Shown here piece after piece: positions 34,881 to 45,999 of a stretch of 53,389 nt of DNA. Below the pieces are notes generated by a model, which was given only the letters and a program-made list of their open reading frames with translations, made no database searches and was not told the origin of the DNA. Numbering within the stretch: position 1 is the stretch's first letter; the number at the start of each line of letters is the position of its first letter. The stretch lies in the NCBI GenBank assembly GCA_015484845.1, contig WFUT01000060.1, forward strand, positions 1 through 53,389. Reading direction: 5' to 3'. The translations under genes were made by a program, and so were the position numbers. This DNA comes from Desulfobulbaceae bacterium (GTDB taxonomy: Bacteria; Desulfobacterota; Desulfobulbia; Desulfobulbales; Desulfobulbaceae).

Positions 34881-35678
34881 TCACTCGGGAGCCGGGGCGC
34901 TCTCCTCCACGGTCTCGCCGGCGGCAGCGGCCTCGGTGTCCTGGCTCATGGCGCTCTCCAGTTCCTCGACACTGGCCTCCTGCTCCTCGCCGCGCCGGGC
35001 CTTGCCCTCGAGAACGGCATCAGCGATGAGCGAGGTGATCAGCTTGATGGCCCGGATGGCGTCGTCGTTGCCGGGAATGACATAATCGATGCCGTCGGGG
35101 TCGCAGTTGGTGTCGGTGAGGGCGACCACCGGGATCTGCAGCTTGTTGGCCTCGCTGACCGCGATCTCCTCGTTCTTGGGATCAATGACAAAGAGCACAT
35201 CGGGAAGTGAACGGATATTCTTGATGCCACCCAGGTTGCGGTCCAGCTTGATCCGCTCCTTTTCCATCTTCAGGATCTCTTTCTTGGGAAAGCGGTTGAT
35301 GGAACCGTCTTCCTGCATGGCCTCGATCTTCTTGAGCCGGTCAATGGAACGGCGGATGGTCTGGAAGTTGGTCATCATGCCGCCGAGCCAGCGGTGGTTG
35401 ATGAAGTACATGCCGCACCGCTCGGCCTCTTCCCTGATGATGGCCTGCGCCTGGCGCTTGGTGCCGACAAAGAGCACGGTGCCGTCATTGGCGACCACGT
35501 CGACGATGTAGTTGTAGGCCCGGCGGAACATCTTCATGGTCACATCCAGGTTGATGATGTAGATGCCGTTGCGTGGACCGTAGATGTAGGGTTTCATCTT
35601 GGGGTTCCAGCGCCTGGTCTGGTGGCCGAAATGAAGGCCCGCCTCGAGCATCTGCCGCATTGTCACCTTTGCTGCCAT
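34881..35678 (-). CDS. rpsB: 30S ribosomal protein S2
   Basis: 265 residues. [32 protein letters not shown] is the classical N-terminus; [31 protein letters not shown] and [26 protein letters not shown] are further signatures. The C-terminal tail (about 30 residues) is acidic and Ala-rich ([15 protein letters not shown]), longer than in E. coli. AGGAG lies before ATG 35678; the frame is open upstream but not conserved. First gene of the - run towards ychJ. Confidence 0.97.
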   Translation of the reverse strand: MAAKVTMRQMLEAGLHFGHQTRRWNPKMKPYIYGPRNGIYIINLDVTMKMFRRAYNYIVDVVANDGTVLFVGTKRQAQAIIREEAERCGMYFINHRWLGGMMTNFQTIRRSIDRLKKIEAMQEDGSINRFPKKEILKMEKERIKLDRNLGGIKNIRSLPDVLFVIDPKNEEIAVSEANKLQIPVVALTDTNCDPDGIDYVIPGNDDAIRAIKLITSLIADAVLEGKARRGEEQEASVEELESAMSQDTEAAAAGETVEESAPAPE

Positions 35679-35775
35679 TACATTCTCCTGTTTTATGGTT
35701 GCTTCCTCCATCCCTGTTTCCGATTCCGCGTGCCAGCGGAACACCAAAGGATCCGAGCGGGATGTGTGTCGTTTC

Positions 35776-35845
35776 GCCGCGGCCAGGGGCCTGCGGCGGT
35801 TGTCGTGGTGAACCTGAAACACTGCCTTGGAAACTGCTTCAGGTT
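35776..35845 (-). promoter_or_regulatory. Putative structured rpsB leader
   Basis: The 240-base gap before rpsB holds two inverted repeats on the - strand: AACCTGAA/TTCAGGTT (35838-35845 with 35811-35818) and a GC-rich hairpin around 35776-35800 (GCCGC...GCGGC with an inner GGCC/GGCC). In other bacteria S2 represses its own mRNA through a leader structure; that this one does so is inference. Confidence 0.35.
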
Positions 35846-35855
35846 GAAACCTTTT

Positions 35856-35884
35856 TTGTTACCACGATCTCTGCCGAATTTCAA
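35856..35884 (-). promoter_or_regulatory. Possible rpsB promoter
   Basis: TTGAAA (35879-35884), 17-base spacer, TAACAA (35856-35861) on the - strand. The -35 is good, the -10 poor. It would give a leader of about 170 bases that contains the inverted repeats described for the gap. Confidence 0.25.
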
Positions 35885-35918
35885 GAAAATCAGCACAATT
35901 CTCACCCGGCGCCATGGC

Positions 35919-36695
35919 TCAGCGGCGGACCAGGGTCCGGCGGTCGCCCAGGACATGGAGCAGCCAGTCATAGCCGAACTTGAGCAGGTCCTCGTCATGG
36001 GCGCGGATACGGCGGCGGCGGTCGCGATCGAGGCGGAACCGGGCCAGCAGGTTGTTGTTCTCCATGTAGGCGCGAAAATCATCGATATTGTAACAGACCA
36101 TGAAGGCCAGCTGCTGACGGGGACCGGCAGCCCCCTCGCCCTGCCACGGGTTGGTGGCGAAAAAGGCGTCCACCTCGGCCCACAGGTCATTGTGCAGGTT
36201 ATAGTCATAGAGATGCTGGTCCCTCTCCCACTGCCTGATGGTATAGGTGCGCTCCTCGTCGTGTCCCTTGCAGTAGGGATGATGGGTCATGAAATAGTGG
36301 ACCCGGAGACGGTCCTTGCCGGTGGTCCGTTCGACCCCCCGCTCCAGCGGATAGGTCCGGCAGGACGAGGGCCGGTCGCGGTAGACGGAACAGCCGCTGT
36401 CGGTGAGAAAGGGGCAGGGATGGTCCTCGCTGTCGGCCATGTTCAGCATCAGGGCCGGGAAATAGGGATGGCTGCCGGGGCCGACCCGGGTATGGCGCCT
36501 GAGAAACTCGGCAGAGTGGAGGCCGAGACAGTTCTTCAGGCGCAGGATATCATAGGGGTAGAGGAACATCTCCACCTTGTGGCAGCAGTGCAGGTAACAG
36601 CTGACACCGGGGTGGCAGTGGAAGTGAAACGGCGCATCGCCGACCCTTGTACGCCCCTCGGGTACCAGCGTGTCCCTGGCTTCATCACTCTTCAT
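35919..36695 (-). CDS. YkgJ family cysteine cluster protein
   Basis: A 258-residue protein of the putative zinc- or iron-chelating YkgJ group. Conserved Cys: CHPGVSCYLHCCH near residue 25-40, then HPCPFLTDSGCSVYRDRPSSCRTYPL (a C-x7-C..C pattern). The C-terminal half has no known domain. Function unknown; members are thought to bind a metal or Fe-S cluster. ATG 36695 has AAGGAGGT at ideal distance; the frame runs further upstream only through the rplQ terminator, so that extension is not real. It stands alone between two ribosomal operons. Confidence 0.82.
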   Translation of the reverse strand: MKSDEARDTLVPEGRTRVGDAPFHFHCHPGVSCYLHCCHKVEMFLYPYDILRLKNCLGLHSAEFLRRHTRVGPGSHPYFPALMLNMADSEDHPCPFLTDSGCSVYRDRPSSCRTYPLERGVERTTGKDRLRVHYFMTHHPYCKGHDEERTYTIRQWERDQHLYDYNLHNDLWAEVDAFFATNPWQGEGAAGPRQQLAFMVCYNIDDFRAYMENNNLLARFRLDRDRRRRIRAHDEDLLKFGYDWLLHVLGDRRTLVRR

Positions 36696-36813
36696 CGTTA
36701 CCTCCTTGCACTCATTCCCCTGCCGGGCAGGCAGGCGGCCACCGGCATATCCTGCAGCGCCCCCGGTCGCGTCCCGGCCGGGGGGTGACAGGAAACAACC
36801 ACTGTCACCGGGT

Positions 36814-36850
36814 ACAAAAAAAGCTGGTATGACCAAGGTCATACCAGCTT
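36814..36850 (-). terminator. Rho-independent terminator of the ribosomal protein supercluster
   Basis: On the - strand, downstream of rplQ, a perfect 14-base inverted repeat (36821-36834 with 36837-36850, e.g. AAGCTGGTAT.../...ATACCAGCTT; 12 bp after allowing a 4-base loop) is followed directly by a T-run (36815-36820). This is the strongest terminator in the window and closes the S10-spc-alpha transcript before the YkgJ-type gene. Confidence 0.85.
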
Positions 36851-36909
36851 CTTGCTCCATGGGCCGTCATGTCCGGGGCCAGGATGCCGGGGCAGGACAG
36901 GCAGGGGCC

Positions 36910-37305
36910 TTACTCCTCTGCGCCGGCCTCCTCTTCCTCGTAGGCCTCCTCGTACCCCACCAGCTCGACAATGGCCATGGGCGCGGCATCGCCGGGCCTG
37001 GTGCCGGTGCGGATGATCCGGGTATAGCCGCCCTGGCGGTCGGCGAACTGGGCGCTGATCTCGTCAAAGAGCTTGGTCACGATGTCCCTGGACCGGATAT
37101 AGGCCAGGGCCTGCCGCCGGGCGTGCAGGTCGCCCCGCTTGCCCAGGGTGATCATCTTTTCCGCGATCCTTCTCGCCTCCTTGGCCTTGGGCACCGTGGT
37201 GACGATGCGCTCGTGCTCGAGAAGGGAAGTCACCATGTTCCGCAGCATCGCCTTGCGGTGTGCGGCCGTACGGCCGAGCTTTCTGCCTGCTTTTCTGTGT
37301 CTCAT
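36910..37305 (-). CDS. rplQ: 50S ribosomal protein L17
   Basis: 131 residues. [29 protein letters not shown] and [27 protein letters not shown] are diagnostic. Ends in a Glu-rich tail ([13 protein letters not shown]). Last gene of the supercluster, 140 bases behind rpoA, with the terminator about 60 bases further on. Confidence 0.97.
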   Translation of the reverse strand: MRHRKAGRKLGRTAAHRKAMLRNMVTSLLEHERIVTTVPKAKEARRIAEKMITLGKRGDLHARRQALAYIRSRDIVTKLFDEISAQFADRQGGYTRIIRTGTRPGDAAPMAIVELVGYEEAYEEEEAGAEE

Positions 37306-37445
37306 TGTCCTGTCCTTGTCCTGAAAATGCCCTGCCGCGGGCGCGTTCCGGGATAATCCTTTCCGTCACAGGGCCGCAGGCTGCCGTACCGTGCGGACGC
37401 TTTTCCCCGTCCCCGGCTGGCCTGGCGCCTGCCCTGGCCTTGCGG

Positions 37446-38492
<1,047 letters not shown>

Positions 38493-38513
38493 GCAGTACC
38501 TGACCTCTATTGG

Positions 38514-39143
38514 TTACTTGGAGTACAACTCGACGATAAGGTGTTCCTGGATCGGCATGGTGATCTCGTCACGGTTGGGCATCGCCTTGACCGTTCCCTG
38601 GAAGCCCTTGGCGTCAAGTTCGAGCCAGCTGGGCACTCCCCGGCGGGCAACACCCTCGAGGTTGTCAACGATCAATGCATTCTTGCGGCTCTTTTCCCGC
38701 AGGGTGATGACATCGCCCGGCTTGACCAGGTAGGAAGGGATATTGACCTTCTTCTGGTTGACCAGGAAGTGGTTGTGCCGTACCAGTTGCCGGGCCTGGC
38801 TCCTCGAGCCGGCAAAACCCAGCCGGTAGATGGTGTTGTCCAGGCGCCGCTCCAGCATGACGAGGAGGTTTTCACCGGTCACGCCCTTGGCGCGGTCCGC
38901 CCTGTGGAAATACTGGCGGAACTGCCCCTCGAGCATGCCGTACATGTGCTTGACCTTCTGTTTCTCCCGCAGCTGAATGGCATAGTTCGACACCTTGCGG
39001 AACCGGTTCTGGCCATGCTGGCCCGGGGCAAATGAACGACGTTCGAAGGAGCACTTGTCCGAGTAGCACCGCTCGCCTTTGAGAAATAATTTCAGGTTTT
39101 CGCGCCTGCACATCCTGCAGGTAGCTCCTGTATATCTGGCCAA
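38514..39143 (-). CDS. rpsD: 30S ribosomal protein S4
   Basis: 209 residues. [31 protein letters not shown] shows the zinc-binding (C+) N-terminus with four Cys; the S4 RNA-binding domain ([39 protein letters not shown]) follows. Start codon is TTG, with GGAGG six bases before it. In E. coli S4 regulates the alpha operon; it is in the same place here. Confidence 0.97.
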   Translation of the reverse strand: MARYTGATCRMCRRENLKLFLKGERCYSDKCSFERRSFAPGQHGQNRFRKVSNYAIQLREKQKVKHMYGMLEGQFRQYFHRADRAKGVTGENLLVMLERRLDNTIYRLGFAGSRSQARQLVRHNHFLVNQKKVNIPSYLVKPGDVITLREKSRKNALIVDNLEGVARRGVPSWLELDAKGFQGTVKAMPNRDEITMPIQEHLIVELYSK

Positions 39144-39224
39144 CTTAAACCTCCATCGAATAACTGCTGCTGATTACCGGTCTGCCACCGGTGAAAGAAA
39201 AACAGCCGATCCCCTGTTTCCAGG

Positions 39225-39623
39225 TTACACCCTTCTCCGCTTGGGCGGCTTGCAGCCGTTATGCGGAATGGGTGTCACGTCAACGATCTTGCTGACATCG
39301 AGTTCCGCCGTGGTCAGGGCGCGAAGCGCGGCCTCCCTGCCGGGTCCCGGTCCCTTGACACGAACCTCAACCTTGCGCATGCCATGCTCCTTTGCCTTGC
39401 TGACAGCGTCGCTCAGTGCATTCTGGGCGGCAAAGGGTGTCGATTTCCTCGACCCCTTGAAGCCCACGACACCGGCGCTCGACCAGGCAATGGTATTGCC
39501 CTGCCGATCGGATATGGTGATGACGGTATTGTTGAAGGTTGAGTAGATGAAAATAATTCCCTCGGGAATATTCTTCTTTTCACGACGCTTGCTCCGACCG
39601 CCGCCTTTTCCTGCCTTTGCCAT
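39225..39623 (-). CDS. rpsK: 30S ribosomal protein S11
   Basis: 132 residues from ATG 39623, which has GGAG upstream. [42 protein letters not shown] and [18 protein letters not shown] are diagnostic. The frame is open 11 codons further upstream without conservation. Between rpsM and rpsD. Confidence 0.97.
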   Translation of the reverse strand: MAKAGKGGGRSKRREKKNIPEGIIFIYSTFNNTVITISDRQGNTIAWSSAGVVGFKGSRKSTPFAAQNALSDAVSKAKEHGMRKVEVRVKGPGPGREAALRALTTAELDVSKIVDVTPIPHNGCKPPKRRRV

Positions 39624-39677
39624 GATCACTCCATATGTTGTCCACCCAGCCGGCATAACCGGCGGGACGGGATGAGA

Positions 39678-40046
39678 TTACTTCCTGCGGACAGCAGCGC
39701 CGCGCTTGGGCCCCTTGCGGGTCCGGGCGTTGGTCTTGGTCCGCTGTCCCCGGCAGGGAAGTCCCCGACGGTGCCTGAGTCCCCGGTAGCAGCCAAGGTC
39801 CATCAGCCGCTTGATATCCATGGAGACGATGCGCCTGCGGTCACCCTCGACCACGTATTCCTTTTCGATGATCTTCCGGATCCGGTTGATATCATCGCCG
39901 CTCAGGTCGTCACTGTTCATCTGGTAGGGCAGGTCCGCCTTGTCGAGAATCTGCCGGGCCGTGGTCAGGCCGATGCCGTAGATGTAGGTGAGGGCGCGAT
40001 CCATATGTTTGTTTCGTGGTAAATCTACACCAGCTATACGTGCCAA
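39678..40046 (-). CDS. rpsM: 30S ribosomal protein S13
   Basis: 122 residues. [64 protein letters not shown]. Start codon is TTG with AAGGAG seven bases before it. S13 contacts the 50S subunit and P-site tRNA. Confidence 0.97.
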   Translation of the reverse strand: MARIAGVDLPRNKHMDRALTYIYGIGLTTARQILDKADLPYQMNSDDLSGDDINRIRKIIEKEYVVEGDRRRIVSMDIKRLMDLGCYRGLRHRRGLPCRGQRTKTNARTRKGPKRGAAVRRK

Positions 40047-40131
40047 GATCTTACTCCTTGTCTCTTCAATAGCGTCTCAGAATCAGTGTGCCGGGCGCCC
40101 GCATCATGGCGATGCAGCTCGCCCTCCGGCC

Positions 40132-40245
40132 TCATCCCTGCCGCTGCTTATGCTTCTTGTTCTTGCAGGTGACCCGCACAATTCCCTTGCGCTTGATAAT
40201 CTTGCAGTCACTGCACATCTTTTTGACCGATGCCCGTACTTTCAT
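40132..40245 (-). CDS. rpmJ: 50S ribosomal protein L36
   Basis: 37 residues, [20 protein letters not shown].., with zinc ligands C-x2-C-x12-C-x4-H (MCSDC..TCKNKKH), so this is the zinc-containing form. ATG start; lies between infA and rpsM as in many bacteria. Translated here by hand because of its small size. Confidence 0.95.
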   Translation of the reverse strand: MKVRASVKKMCSDCKIIKRKGIVRVTCKNKKHKQRQG

Positions 40246-40317
40246 GACCCTGTCTCCAGTCCGGAGCGTCGCGTTCCGGATCCATGCTGTGGTTGCTCCC
40301 GGCAGCACCGGGATCTG

Positions 40318-40554
40318 CTACTTTCTCTTCTTGCCGCCCTTGGCGCGGAAGGTGACCCTTCCCCTGGTCAGGTCATAGGGGGAGAGTTCCACCGTGACGC
40401 GGTCACCGGGAAGTATCTTGATATAGTGCATCCGCATCTTGCCGGAGATATGGGCAAGCACCTTGTGGCCGTTGTCGAGCTCCACCCGGAACATCGCATT
40501 GGGCAACGGCTCGATGATCGTTCCTTCAACCTCAATGGCCTCTTCTTTCGCCAT
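40318..40554 (-). CDS. infA: Translation initiation factor IF-1
   Basis: 78 residues of the S1/OB fold: [54 protein letters not shown]. The N-terminus [11 protein letters not shown] and C-terminus RAKGGKKRK are usual. Preceded by an AT-rich gap with a near-consensus promoter, so the infA-to-rplQ part can be transcribed on its own. Confidence 0.97.
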   Translation of the reverse strand: MAKEEAIEVEGTIIEPLPNAMFRVELDNGHKVLAHISGKMRMHYIKILPGDRVTVELSPYDLTRGRVTFRAKGGKKRK

Positions 40555-40595
40555 GATCCCTTCCGTTAAAATAATGTTGGGCGCAAAAAATATTG

Positions 40596-40623
40596 ATTAT
40601 ATCGAACAAATTTATTTTTTCAA
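40596..40623 (-). promoter_or_regulatory. Internal sigma70 promoter in front of infA
   Basis: On the - strand TTGAAA (40618-40623), 16-base spacer and a consensus TATAAT (40596-40601) lie in a markedly AT-rich 160-base gap between map and infA. The leader to infA would be about 35 bases. It is the best-looking promoter in the window and would serve infA-rpmJ-rpsM-rpsK-rpsD-rpoA-rplQ. Confidence 0.7.
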
Positions 40624-40714
40624 CTTTTTTCTCGAAACCAGAAATGACGATACCTCCGCCGGACCGACCCCGCCGGGCGTCGCCCCGGTCACAGTACAGC
40701 CCGCCGCAACCGTC

Positions 40715-41503
40715 TCAGGCGGCCTCTTCCTCCCGCCTGCTCAGGACCAGGGGGCCGTCCGCGGTCGCGGCCACCGAGTGCTCAAAGTGGGCAGAAGGCC
40801 TGCGGTCAGCGGTGACCACGGTCCAGTGGTCGCGCAGCACCTTGACCCGGTGGGTTCCCATGTTGACCATGGGCTCGATGGCCACCACCATGCCCTCCAG
40901 GATCCGCGGCGAGGCCTTGCCCTGGACATAGTTGGGCACCTCGGGCCCCTCGTGCAGCTGCGAGCCGATACCGTGGCCGACAAACTGGCGGACCACGGAA
41001 AAGCCGCTGGCCTCCACGTACTCCTGCACCGCCCTGGAGATATCGGCGATCCGGTTGCCGATGCGCACCTGCCTGATGGCCCGTTCCAGGGACTCCCGGG
41101 TCACGTCGAGGAGCTTGCGGCGCTGCTCGTCGATGCCGTCAACAGCAATGGTCACCGCCGAGTCACCATAGAACCCCCTGTAGCGGGTTCCGAAATCCAC
41201 GGACACGATATCGCCGGCCCGCAGCCTGACCTTCTTTGACGGGATACCGTGCACCACCTGCTCGTTGATGGAGACGCACAGGCTGGCGGGAAAGCCGCGA
41301 TATCCCTTGAAGGCGGGCTCGGCGCCATGGTCGCGGCAGTATTCCTCGGCAAGACGATCGAGCCGCCCGGTGGAAACACCGGGCCGGACCTCCTGCTGGA
41401 GCATGGTGAGGACCCCGGCGACAATCCGGTTGGCCTCACGCATGATCTCGATCTCTTCCGGGGTCTTGACCGTGATGATCTTGTCCTGGTCCGTTGCGGT
41501 CAC
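40715..41503 (-). CDS. map: Methionine aminopeptidase, type I
   Basis: Removes the initiator Met from new proteins; two-metal enzyme. 262 residues. Metal ligands in SVDFGTRYRGFYGDSA (Asp, Asp), GHGIGSQLHEGP (His) and AIEPMV (Glu), plus a late Glu in the FEHSVA segment. Starts at a GTG seven bases behind the secY stop; no ATG fits the family N-terminus. adk, which often lies between secY and map, is absent. Confidence 0.97.
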   Translation of the reverse strand: MTATDQDKIITVKTPEEIEIMREANRIVAGVLTMLQQEVRPGVSTGRLDRLAEEYCRDHGAEPAFKGYRGFPASLCVSINEQVVHGIPSKKVRLRAGDIVSVDFGTRYRGFYGDSAVTIAVDGIDEQRRKLLDVTRESLERAIRQVRIGNRIADISRAVQEYVEASGFSVVRQFVGHGIGSQLHEGPEVPNYVQGKASPRILEGMVVAIEPMVNMGTHRVKVLRDHWTVVTADRRPSAHFEHSVAATADGPLVLSRREEEAA

Positions 41504-41510
41504 CTTGTCC

Positions 41511-42815
41511 TCAACGACGTCCCTTGATGCGACCCGCCTTCATGAAACCGTCGTAGTTACGCATCACCAGGTGCGACTCGATCTGGGAAATGGTGTCTAT
41601 GGCCACGCCGACAACGATCAGCAGGGCCGTGCCGCCGAAATAGAAGGGCACGTTGAACTTGTTGATCAGGATGGTCGGCATGACACAGACCGCACTGAGG
41701 TAGATGGCGCCGACCACGGTGAGCCTGGTCAGCACCTTGTCAATGAACTCGGCCGTCTTCTTGCCGGGCCTGATGCCGGGAATAAAACCACCGTTCTTCT
41801 TCAGGTTCTCGGCCACGTCATCGGGCTTGAAGGTGACAGCGGTATAGAAGAAGCTGAAGAAGACGATCATGGCCACGTACAGGATGTAGTAGTAGATCGT
41901 GCCGGGCGACATGGCGGCCGAGGCCTGCCGCACCCAGTCGACCTTGATGAAGGAGCCGATGGTGGCGGGGAACATCATGATCGAGGAGGCGAAGATAGGC
42001 GGAATAACACCGGAGATGTTGATCTTGAGCGGCAGGTGCGAGGCCTGGCCGCCATAGACCCGGCGTCCCACCACCCGCTTGGCGTACTGGATCGGGATGC
42101 GGCGCTGCGCTGTCTCGACAAAGATGATGAAGACCACCACGGCCACCATCATCACCAGCATGACCGGGATGAAGATCACGGCCAGCTCGCCCGCCTTGAC
42201 CAGCTGCAGGGTGTTGCCAACCGCCGCCGGCATGCGCGCAACGATACCGGCAAAGATGATCAGCGAGATGCCGTTACCGATGCCCCGCTCGGTCATCTGT
42301 TCACCCAGCCACATGATAAAGGCCGTGCCGGAAGTCAGGGTGAGCACGGTCATCAGCTTGAACTGGAGTCCAGGCACCAGGACAATGGCAGCGCCACCCG
42401 GCCCGGTCATGCCCTCGAGGCCGGTGGCGATGAAAAAGCTCTGGATGACGGACAGGCCGACCGTGCCGTACCTGGTGTACTGGGTGATCTTGCGCTGCCC
42501 GGCCTCGCCCTCCTTGGACAGGGCCTCGAGCTGCGGAATGACCACGGTCAGGAGCTGGATGATGATCGAGGCCGAAATGTAGGGCATGATACCCAGGGCA
42601 AAGATCGAGAAATGCGCCAGGGCGCCACCGGAAAACATGTTGAACATCCCGAACAGGGTACCGGCGTTCTTCTCGAAAAATGCTGCCAGTGCTTCACCGT
42701 TGATACCGGGGGTCGGGATCTGCACGCCCATCCTGTAGACAAAAAGCATCAAGAGGGTGAAGATGGCCCTCTTGCGCAGTTCAGGAATGTTTGCAGCACT
42801 GGCGATTCCACTCAT
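41511..42815 (-). CDS. secY: Protein translocase subunit SecY
   Basis: Channel subunit of the Sec translocon. 434 residues with ten transmembrane helices. IPTPGINGEAL in the first loop, the plug region GGALAHFSIFALGIMPYISASIIIQLL, and TAQRRIPIQYAKRVVGRRVYGGQASHLPLKINISGVIPPIFASSI in the cytosolic loop 4-5 region are diagnostic. 3 bases behind rplO. Confidence 0.98.
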   Translation of the reverse strand: MSGIASAANIPELRKRAIFTLLMLFVYRMGVQIPTPGINGEALAAFFEKNAGTLFGMFNMFSGGALAHFSIFALGIMPYISASIIIQLLTVVIPQLEALSKEGEAGQRKITQYTRYGTVGLSVIQSFFIATGLEGMTGPGGAAIVLVPGLQFKLMTVLTLTSGTAFIMWLGEQMTERGIGNGISLIIFAGIVARMPAAVGNTLQLVKAGELAVIFIPVMLVMMVAVVVFIIFVETAQRRIPIQYAKRVVGRRVYGGQASHLPLKINISGVIPPIFASSIMMFPATIGSFIKVDWVRQASAAMSPGTIYYYILYVAMIVFFSFFYTAVTFKPDDVAENLKKNGGFIPGIRPGKKTAEFIDKVLTRLTVVGAIYLSAVCVMPTILINKFNVPFYFGGTALLIVVGVAIDTISQIESHLVMRNYDGFMKAGRIKGRR

Positions 42816-42818
42816 GAC

Positions 42819-43259
42819 CTACTCCTTTACGCTCCCGCCGGCAGCGGTGATCTTGTCGCGTGCGCCACCGCTGACCTTGTCCACCGCCACGGTGACGGCC
42901 TTGGTGATTTCACCGTTGGCCAGCACCTTGACCGGTCCGTCACCCTTGCGGATGATGCCGGCCTCGACAAGGGCCTGCCTGTCCACGGTGGCACCGGCCT
43001 CGAACCGGTCGAGATCGCTCAACGAGACGATGACATACTCTTTCTTGAAGATATTGTTGAAGCCCCGCTTGGGCAGGCGGCGGTGCAACGGCATCTGGCC
43101 GCCCTCGAACCCGGGCTTGGCAGAGTAACCGGACCTGGAACGGGCGCCCTTGTGGCCACGGGTCGCGGTCTTGCCGCGTCCGGAGCCCGGACCGCGGCCA
43201 ACGCGTTTCTTTTTCCTGCGGGCCCCTTTGCTGGGGGAGAGATTGTTTAACTTGAGCAC
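42819..43259 (-). CDS. rplO: 50S ribosomal protein L15
   Basis: 146 residues. [41 protein letters not shown] is the typical basic Gly-rich N-terminus. GTG start at 43259 with GGAGG seven bases upstream; the frame is open 18 codons beyond it, into a gap without conservation. Confidence 0.96.
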   Translation of the reverse strand: MLKLNNLSPSKGARRKKKRVGRGPGSGRGKTATRGHKGARSRSGYSAKPGFEGGQMPLHRRLPKRGFNNIFKKEYVIVSLSDLDRFEAGATVDRQALVEAGIIRKGDGPVKVLANGEITKAVTVAVDKVSGGARDKITAAGGSVKE

Positions 43260-43438
43260 TGTAATTCCTCCGAAACACAACGCATGGCCAGTGCCACGCG
43301 GTTTCATCAACAAGATCGTGAAGTGGTCGAGGGACGCCGCTTATCCGAGCAGGTGCGATCGTCGCCAGAAAGCCGCAACCTTGCGACCCCGGCATGCCCT
43401 GCGGACAGGCGTGATCACGCGGAGATCGGTTTCCCTGA

Positions 43439-43624
43439 TCACTCTCCCTCTTCCACCCGAACGAGATGCCGGACCTTCTTCACCATGCCACGAATCTCGG
43501 GCGTGTTCTTCCTGGTGACGGTCTTGTGCATCCTGGTCAACCCCAGGCCGACCAGGGTTGCCCTGATCTTCCTGGTGGAACCGATACTGCTCTTTACCTG
43601 GGTAATCGTCATCGTATCACTCAT
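43439..43624 (-). CDS. rpmD: 50S ribosomal protein L30
   Basis: 61 residues. [49 protein letters not shown] is the family pattern. Between rpsE and rplO, with a 179-base gap on the rplO side in which I see nothing clear. Confidence 0.95.
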   Translation of the reverse strand: MSDTMTITQVKSSIGSTRKIRATLVGLGLTRMHKTVTRKNTPEIRGMVKKVRHLVRVEEGE

Positions 43625-43716
43625 AACTCGTCATCCTTCAGTTCACCGGAAACTGGTCCGGCCCCGTGCGGGGCCACACAGAAGCCTGCTTGGCACAGAG
43701 AAGCGACGTGCTGCTC

Positions 43717-44229
43717 TCAGGCCACCATGTCCTCGACATTGAGGCCGCGCAGGGCGGCGATCTGCTCTGCCGACCGCAGCCGCCTCAACCCGTCAATGGT
43801 CGCCTTGACCAGGTTGTGCGGATTGTTCGACCCCAGGCACTTGGTCAGGATATTCTGGACCCCGGCGGCCTCGAGCACCGCCCGGACAGCGCCACCGGCA
43901 ATGACCCCGGTACCGTCGGAGGCCGGCTTGAGCATGACAGTGCCGGACTTGAACTTGCCCATGATCTCGTGGGGTATGGAGACATCGGTGAGGGCCACTG
44001 CCTGCATGTCCTTCCTGGCCCGCTCGATACCCTTGCGAATGGCCTCCGGCACCTGGTTGGCCTTGCCGAGACCGTACCCGACCTTGCCCTTGCCATCCCC
44101 GACAACGACGATGGCACTGAAGCTGAACCTGCGGCCACCCTTGACGACCTTGGCGACCCGGTTGATAAAGACAATTTTTTCTATGAGCTCTTCTTCGTTC
44201 CCTTCCCTAGCTCGCTTGAAATCAGCCAA
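43717..44229 (-). CDS. rpsE: 30S ribosomal protein S5
   Basis: 170 residues. [53 protein letters not shown] contains the dsRNA-binding-like domain; [30 protein letters not shown] is the C-terminal signature. Start codon is TTG; the only ribosome site candidate is GGGGGTG just upstream. The 238-base gap between rplR and this gene is the longest in the supercluster. Confidence 0.96.
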   Translation of the reverse strand: MADFKRAREGNEEELIEKIVFINRVAKVVKGGRRFSFSAIVVVGDGKGKVGYGLGKANQVPEAIRKGIERARKDMQAVALTDVSIPHEIMGKFKSGTVMLKPASDGTGVIAGGAVRAVLEAAGVQNILTKCLGSNNPHNLVKATIDGLRRLRSAEQIAALRGLNVEDMVA

Positions 44230-44467
44230 GAGACACCCCCGTTGATTTTCCCTTATCAGAAAACAGAACCCAGAGCACAGCAGGCATCCGGGCCCGCGCC
44301 AGTGGTGCGAACGACCGTCATCCTGTCTCCCCGGGAGCTGTTTTCACTGTTCGTTACGCCCGCGGTCACGGGCATGTACTTCTTCCTTGCCTGTTTAGTG
44401 TACCTGTAACCGGCGGTTCGGCAGCAGCCAGAGCCGGTACCGTCGCCGCGGTCGGCGTGGCGATGGC

Positions 44468-44833
44468 TCAGAATTTCAGCCCGCCTTCCCGGGCACCGTC
44501 GGAGAGCGCCTTGACGCGGCCATGGTAGATGTTGCCGCCCCGGTCAAAGACCACCTCGCTGATACCCGCGTCCATGGCACGCCTGGCAACGAGCAGCCCG
44601 ACCTTTTTTGCCTGCTCGCACTTGCCCTTGCAGTCGGAGCCGTCGAACTCCCGGTCGCCGGTGGACATGGAGACCAGGGTGGCCTGCCGGGTATCGTCGA
44701 TGAGCTGGACGTAGATGTGTCGGTTGGAACGGAATACGCGCATTCTCGGCCTCTCCGCCGTTCCGGTGATCTTTTTCCTGATACGCCGGATCCGTTTCCG
44801 CCGAGCAATTACCTTGGGGTTCGTTTTCGCCAT
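44468..44833 (-). CDS. rplR: 50S ribosomal protein L18
   Basis: 121 residues. [37 protein letters not shown] and the C-terminal [26 protein letters not shown] are diagnostic. Binds 5S rRNA with L5. Confidence 0.97.
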   Translation of the reverse strand: MAKTNPKVIARRKRIRRIRKKITGTAERPRMRVFRSNRHIYVQLIDDTRQATLVSMSTGDREFDGSDCKGKCEQAKKVGLLVARRAMDAGISEVVFDRGGNIYHGRVKALSDGAREGGLKF

Positions 44834-44857
44834 GATGCTACCATTTAATGTTCTGTA

Positions 44858-45400
44858 TTATGCCGCAGCGCCGGCCTTGCCGACCTTGCGCACGATGTGC
44901 TCGTCCACGTAGCGGATGCCCTTGCCCTTGTAGGGTTCAGGCTTGCGCACGTCCCGGATCCGCGCAGCGGTCATGCCGACAAGTTCCTTGTCCATCCCCT
45001 CGATGGTGATGGTGTTGTCCTTGTCCACCTCGGCGGCGATACCGTCCGGCAGGATGAACTCCACCGGGTTGGAATAGCCCACATTGAGGGTCAGGGTCGA
45101 CTTGGAGACACTGACCCGGTAGCCGACGCCCTCGACCACGAGCTGTTTCTTGAATCCCTTGTCCACGCCCGTGACCATGTTGTTGACCAGGGTCCGGGTC
45201 ATGCCCCAGAAGGCATAGACCCTCTTGGAGGTCCCCCTGGGCGAGGCGATCACCTGGTCGCCCTCCATCTTCAGTTCGATCTCCGGACGGATATCCCGTT
45301 CAAGGGTTCCCCTGGGACCGGTCACCTTGACATGGGTACCGTTGATCTCGACCTTGACCCCGGCGGGGACAGGAATCGGTTGTTTGCCAATTCTTGACAT
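44858..45400 (-). CDS. rplF: 50S ribosomal protein L6
   Basis: 180 residues. MSRIGKQPIPVPAGVKVEINGTHVKVTGPRGTL at the start and RIRDVRKPEPYKGKGIRYVDEHI near the end. Two similar domains. 24 bases before rplR. Confidence 0.97.
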   Translation of the reverse strand: MSRIGKQPIPVPAGVKVEINGTHVKVTGPRGTLERDIRPEIELKMEGDQVIASPRGTSKRVYAFWGMTRTLVNNMVTGVDKGFKKQLVVEGVGYRVSVSKSTLTLNVGYSNPVEFILPDGIAAEVDKDNTITIEGMDKELVGMTAARIRDVRKPEPYKGKGIRYVDEHIVRKVGKAGAAA

Positions 45401-45430
45401 CTTCTCCTCCTGTTGTCCGAGTGAATGGTG

Positions 45431-45829
45431 TTACCAGACTTCGCACAGGACTTCACCGCCGATGTTGCGCCTGCGCGCCTCGCGATCGGTGATAACGCCC
45501 TGGGAAGTGGTCAGGATGGCAACGCCAAGCCCACTCATCACCTTGGGGATGGTGCCACTCTTTCTGTACTGCCGAAGCCCGGGCTTGCTTACCCTCCGGA
45601 TTCCGGTGATGACCTGCTCATTGTTCGGACCGTACTTGAGGTCGATCTTCAGGGTACCCTGGACACCCTGGTCCAGGACCTGGTAATCCCGGATATACCC
45701 TTCCTCCTTCAGGACCTTTGCCACACCAACCTTGAGCTTGGAAAGCGGCATTTCAACCGAATCGAAACGGGCCGAAACGCCGTTCCTGATCCTGGTGAGC
45801 ATGTCAGCCAGCGGGTCACTCATAGACAT
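45431..45829 (-). CDS. rpsH: 30S ribosomal protein S8
   Basis: 132 residues. DPLADMLTRIRNGVSARFDSVEMPLSKLKVGVAKVLKEEGYI and the end GLGVAILTTSQGVITDREARRRNIGGEVLCEVW are diagnostic. ATG 45829 has AGAGGA eight bases before; a second ATG two codons later is possible. In E. coli S8 regulates the spc operon. Confidence 0.97.
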   Translation of the reverse strand: MSMSDPLADMLTRIRNGVSARFDSVEMPLSKLKVGVAKVLKEEGYIRDYQVLDQGVQGTLKIDLKYGPNNEQVITGIRRVSKPGLRQYRKSGTIPKVMSGLGVAILTTSQGVITDREARRRNIGGEVLCEVW

Positions 45830-45999
45830 CGAACAATTCCTCTTCTAAGTAAACCTGAAGGTCCTCCCGGCGGGACGGACCATTGCAACAATGAAAATCC
45901 GGAGCAGCCTCGCGGCCGTTCCATCTTCCCGGTACGTTTCTCCTGCGGCGCCGACCCGGGCAGCAGGGCCGCCGGATGCCGCAGTCAGCATTCTTCCGC

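Noticed and set aside
36696-36860. N-terminal extension of the YkgJ-type protein
   Set aside because: It would be coded by the rplQ terminator; ATG 36695 has a strong ribosome site.
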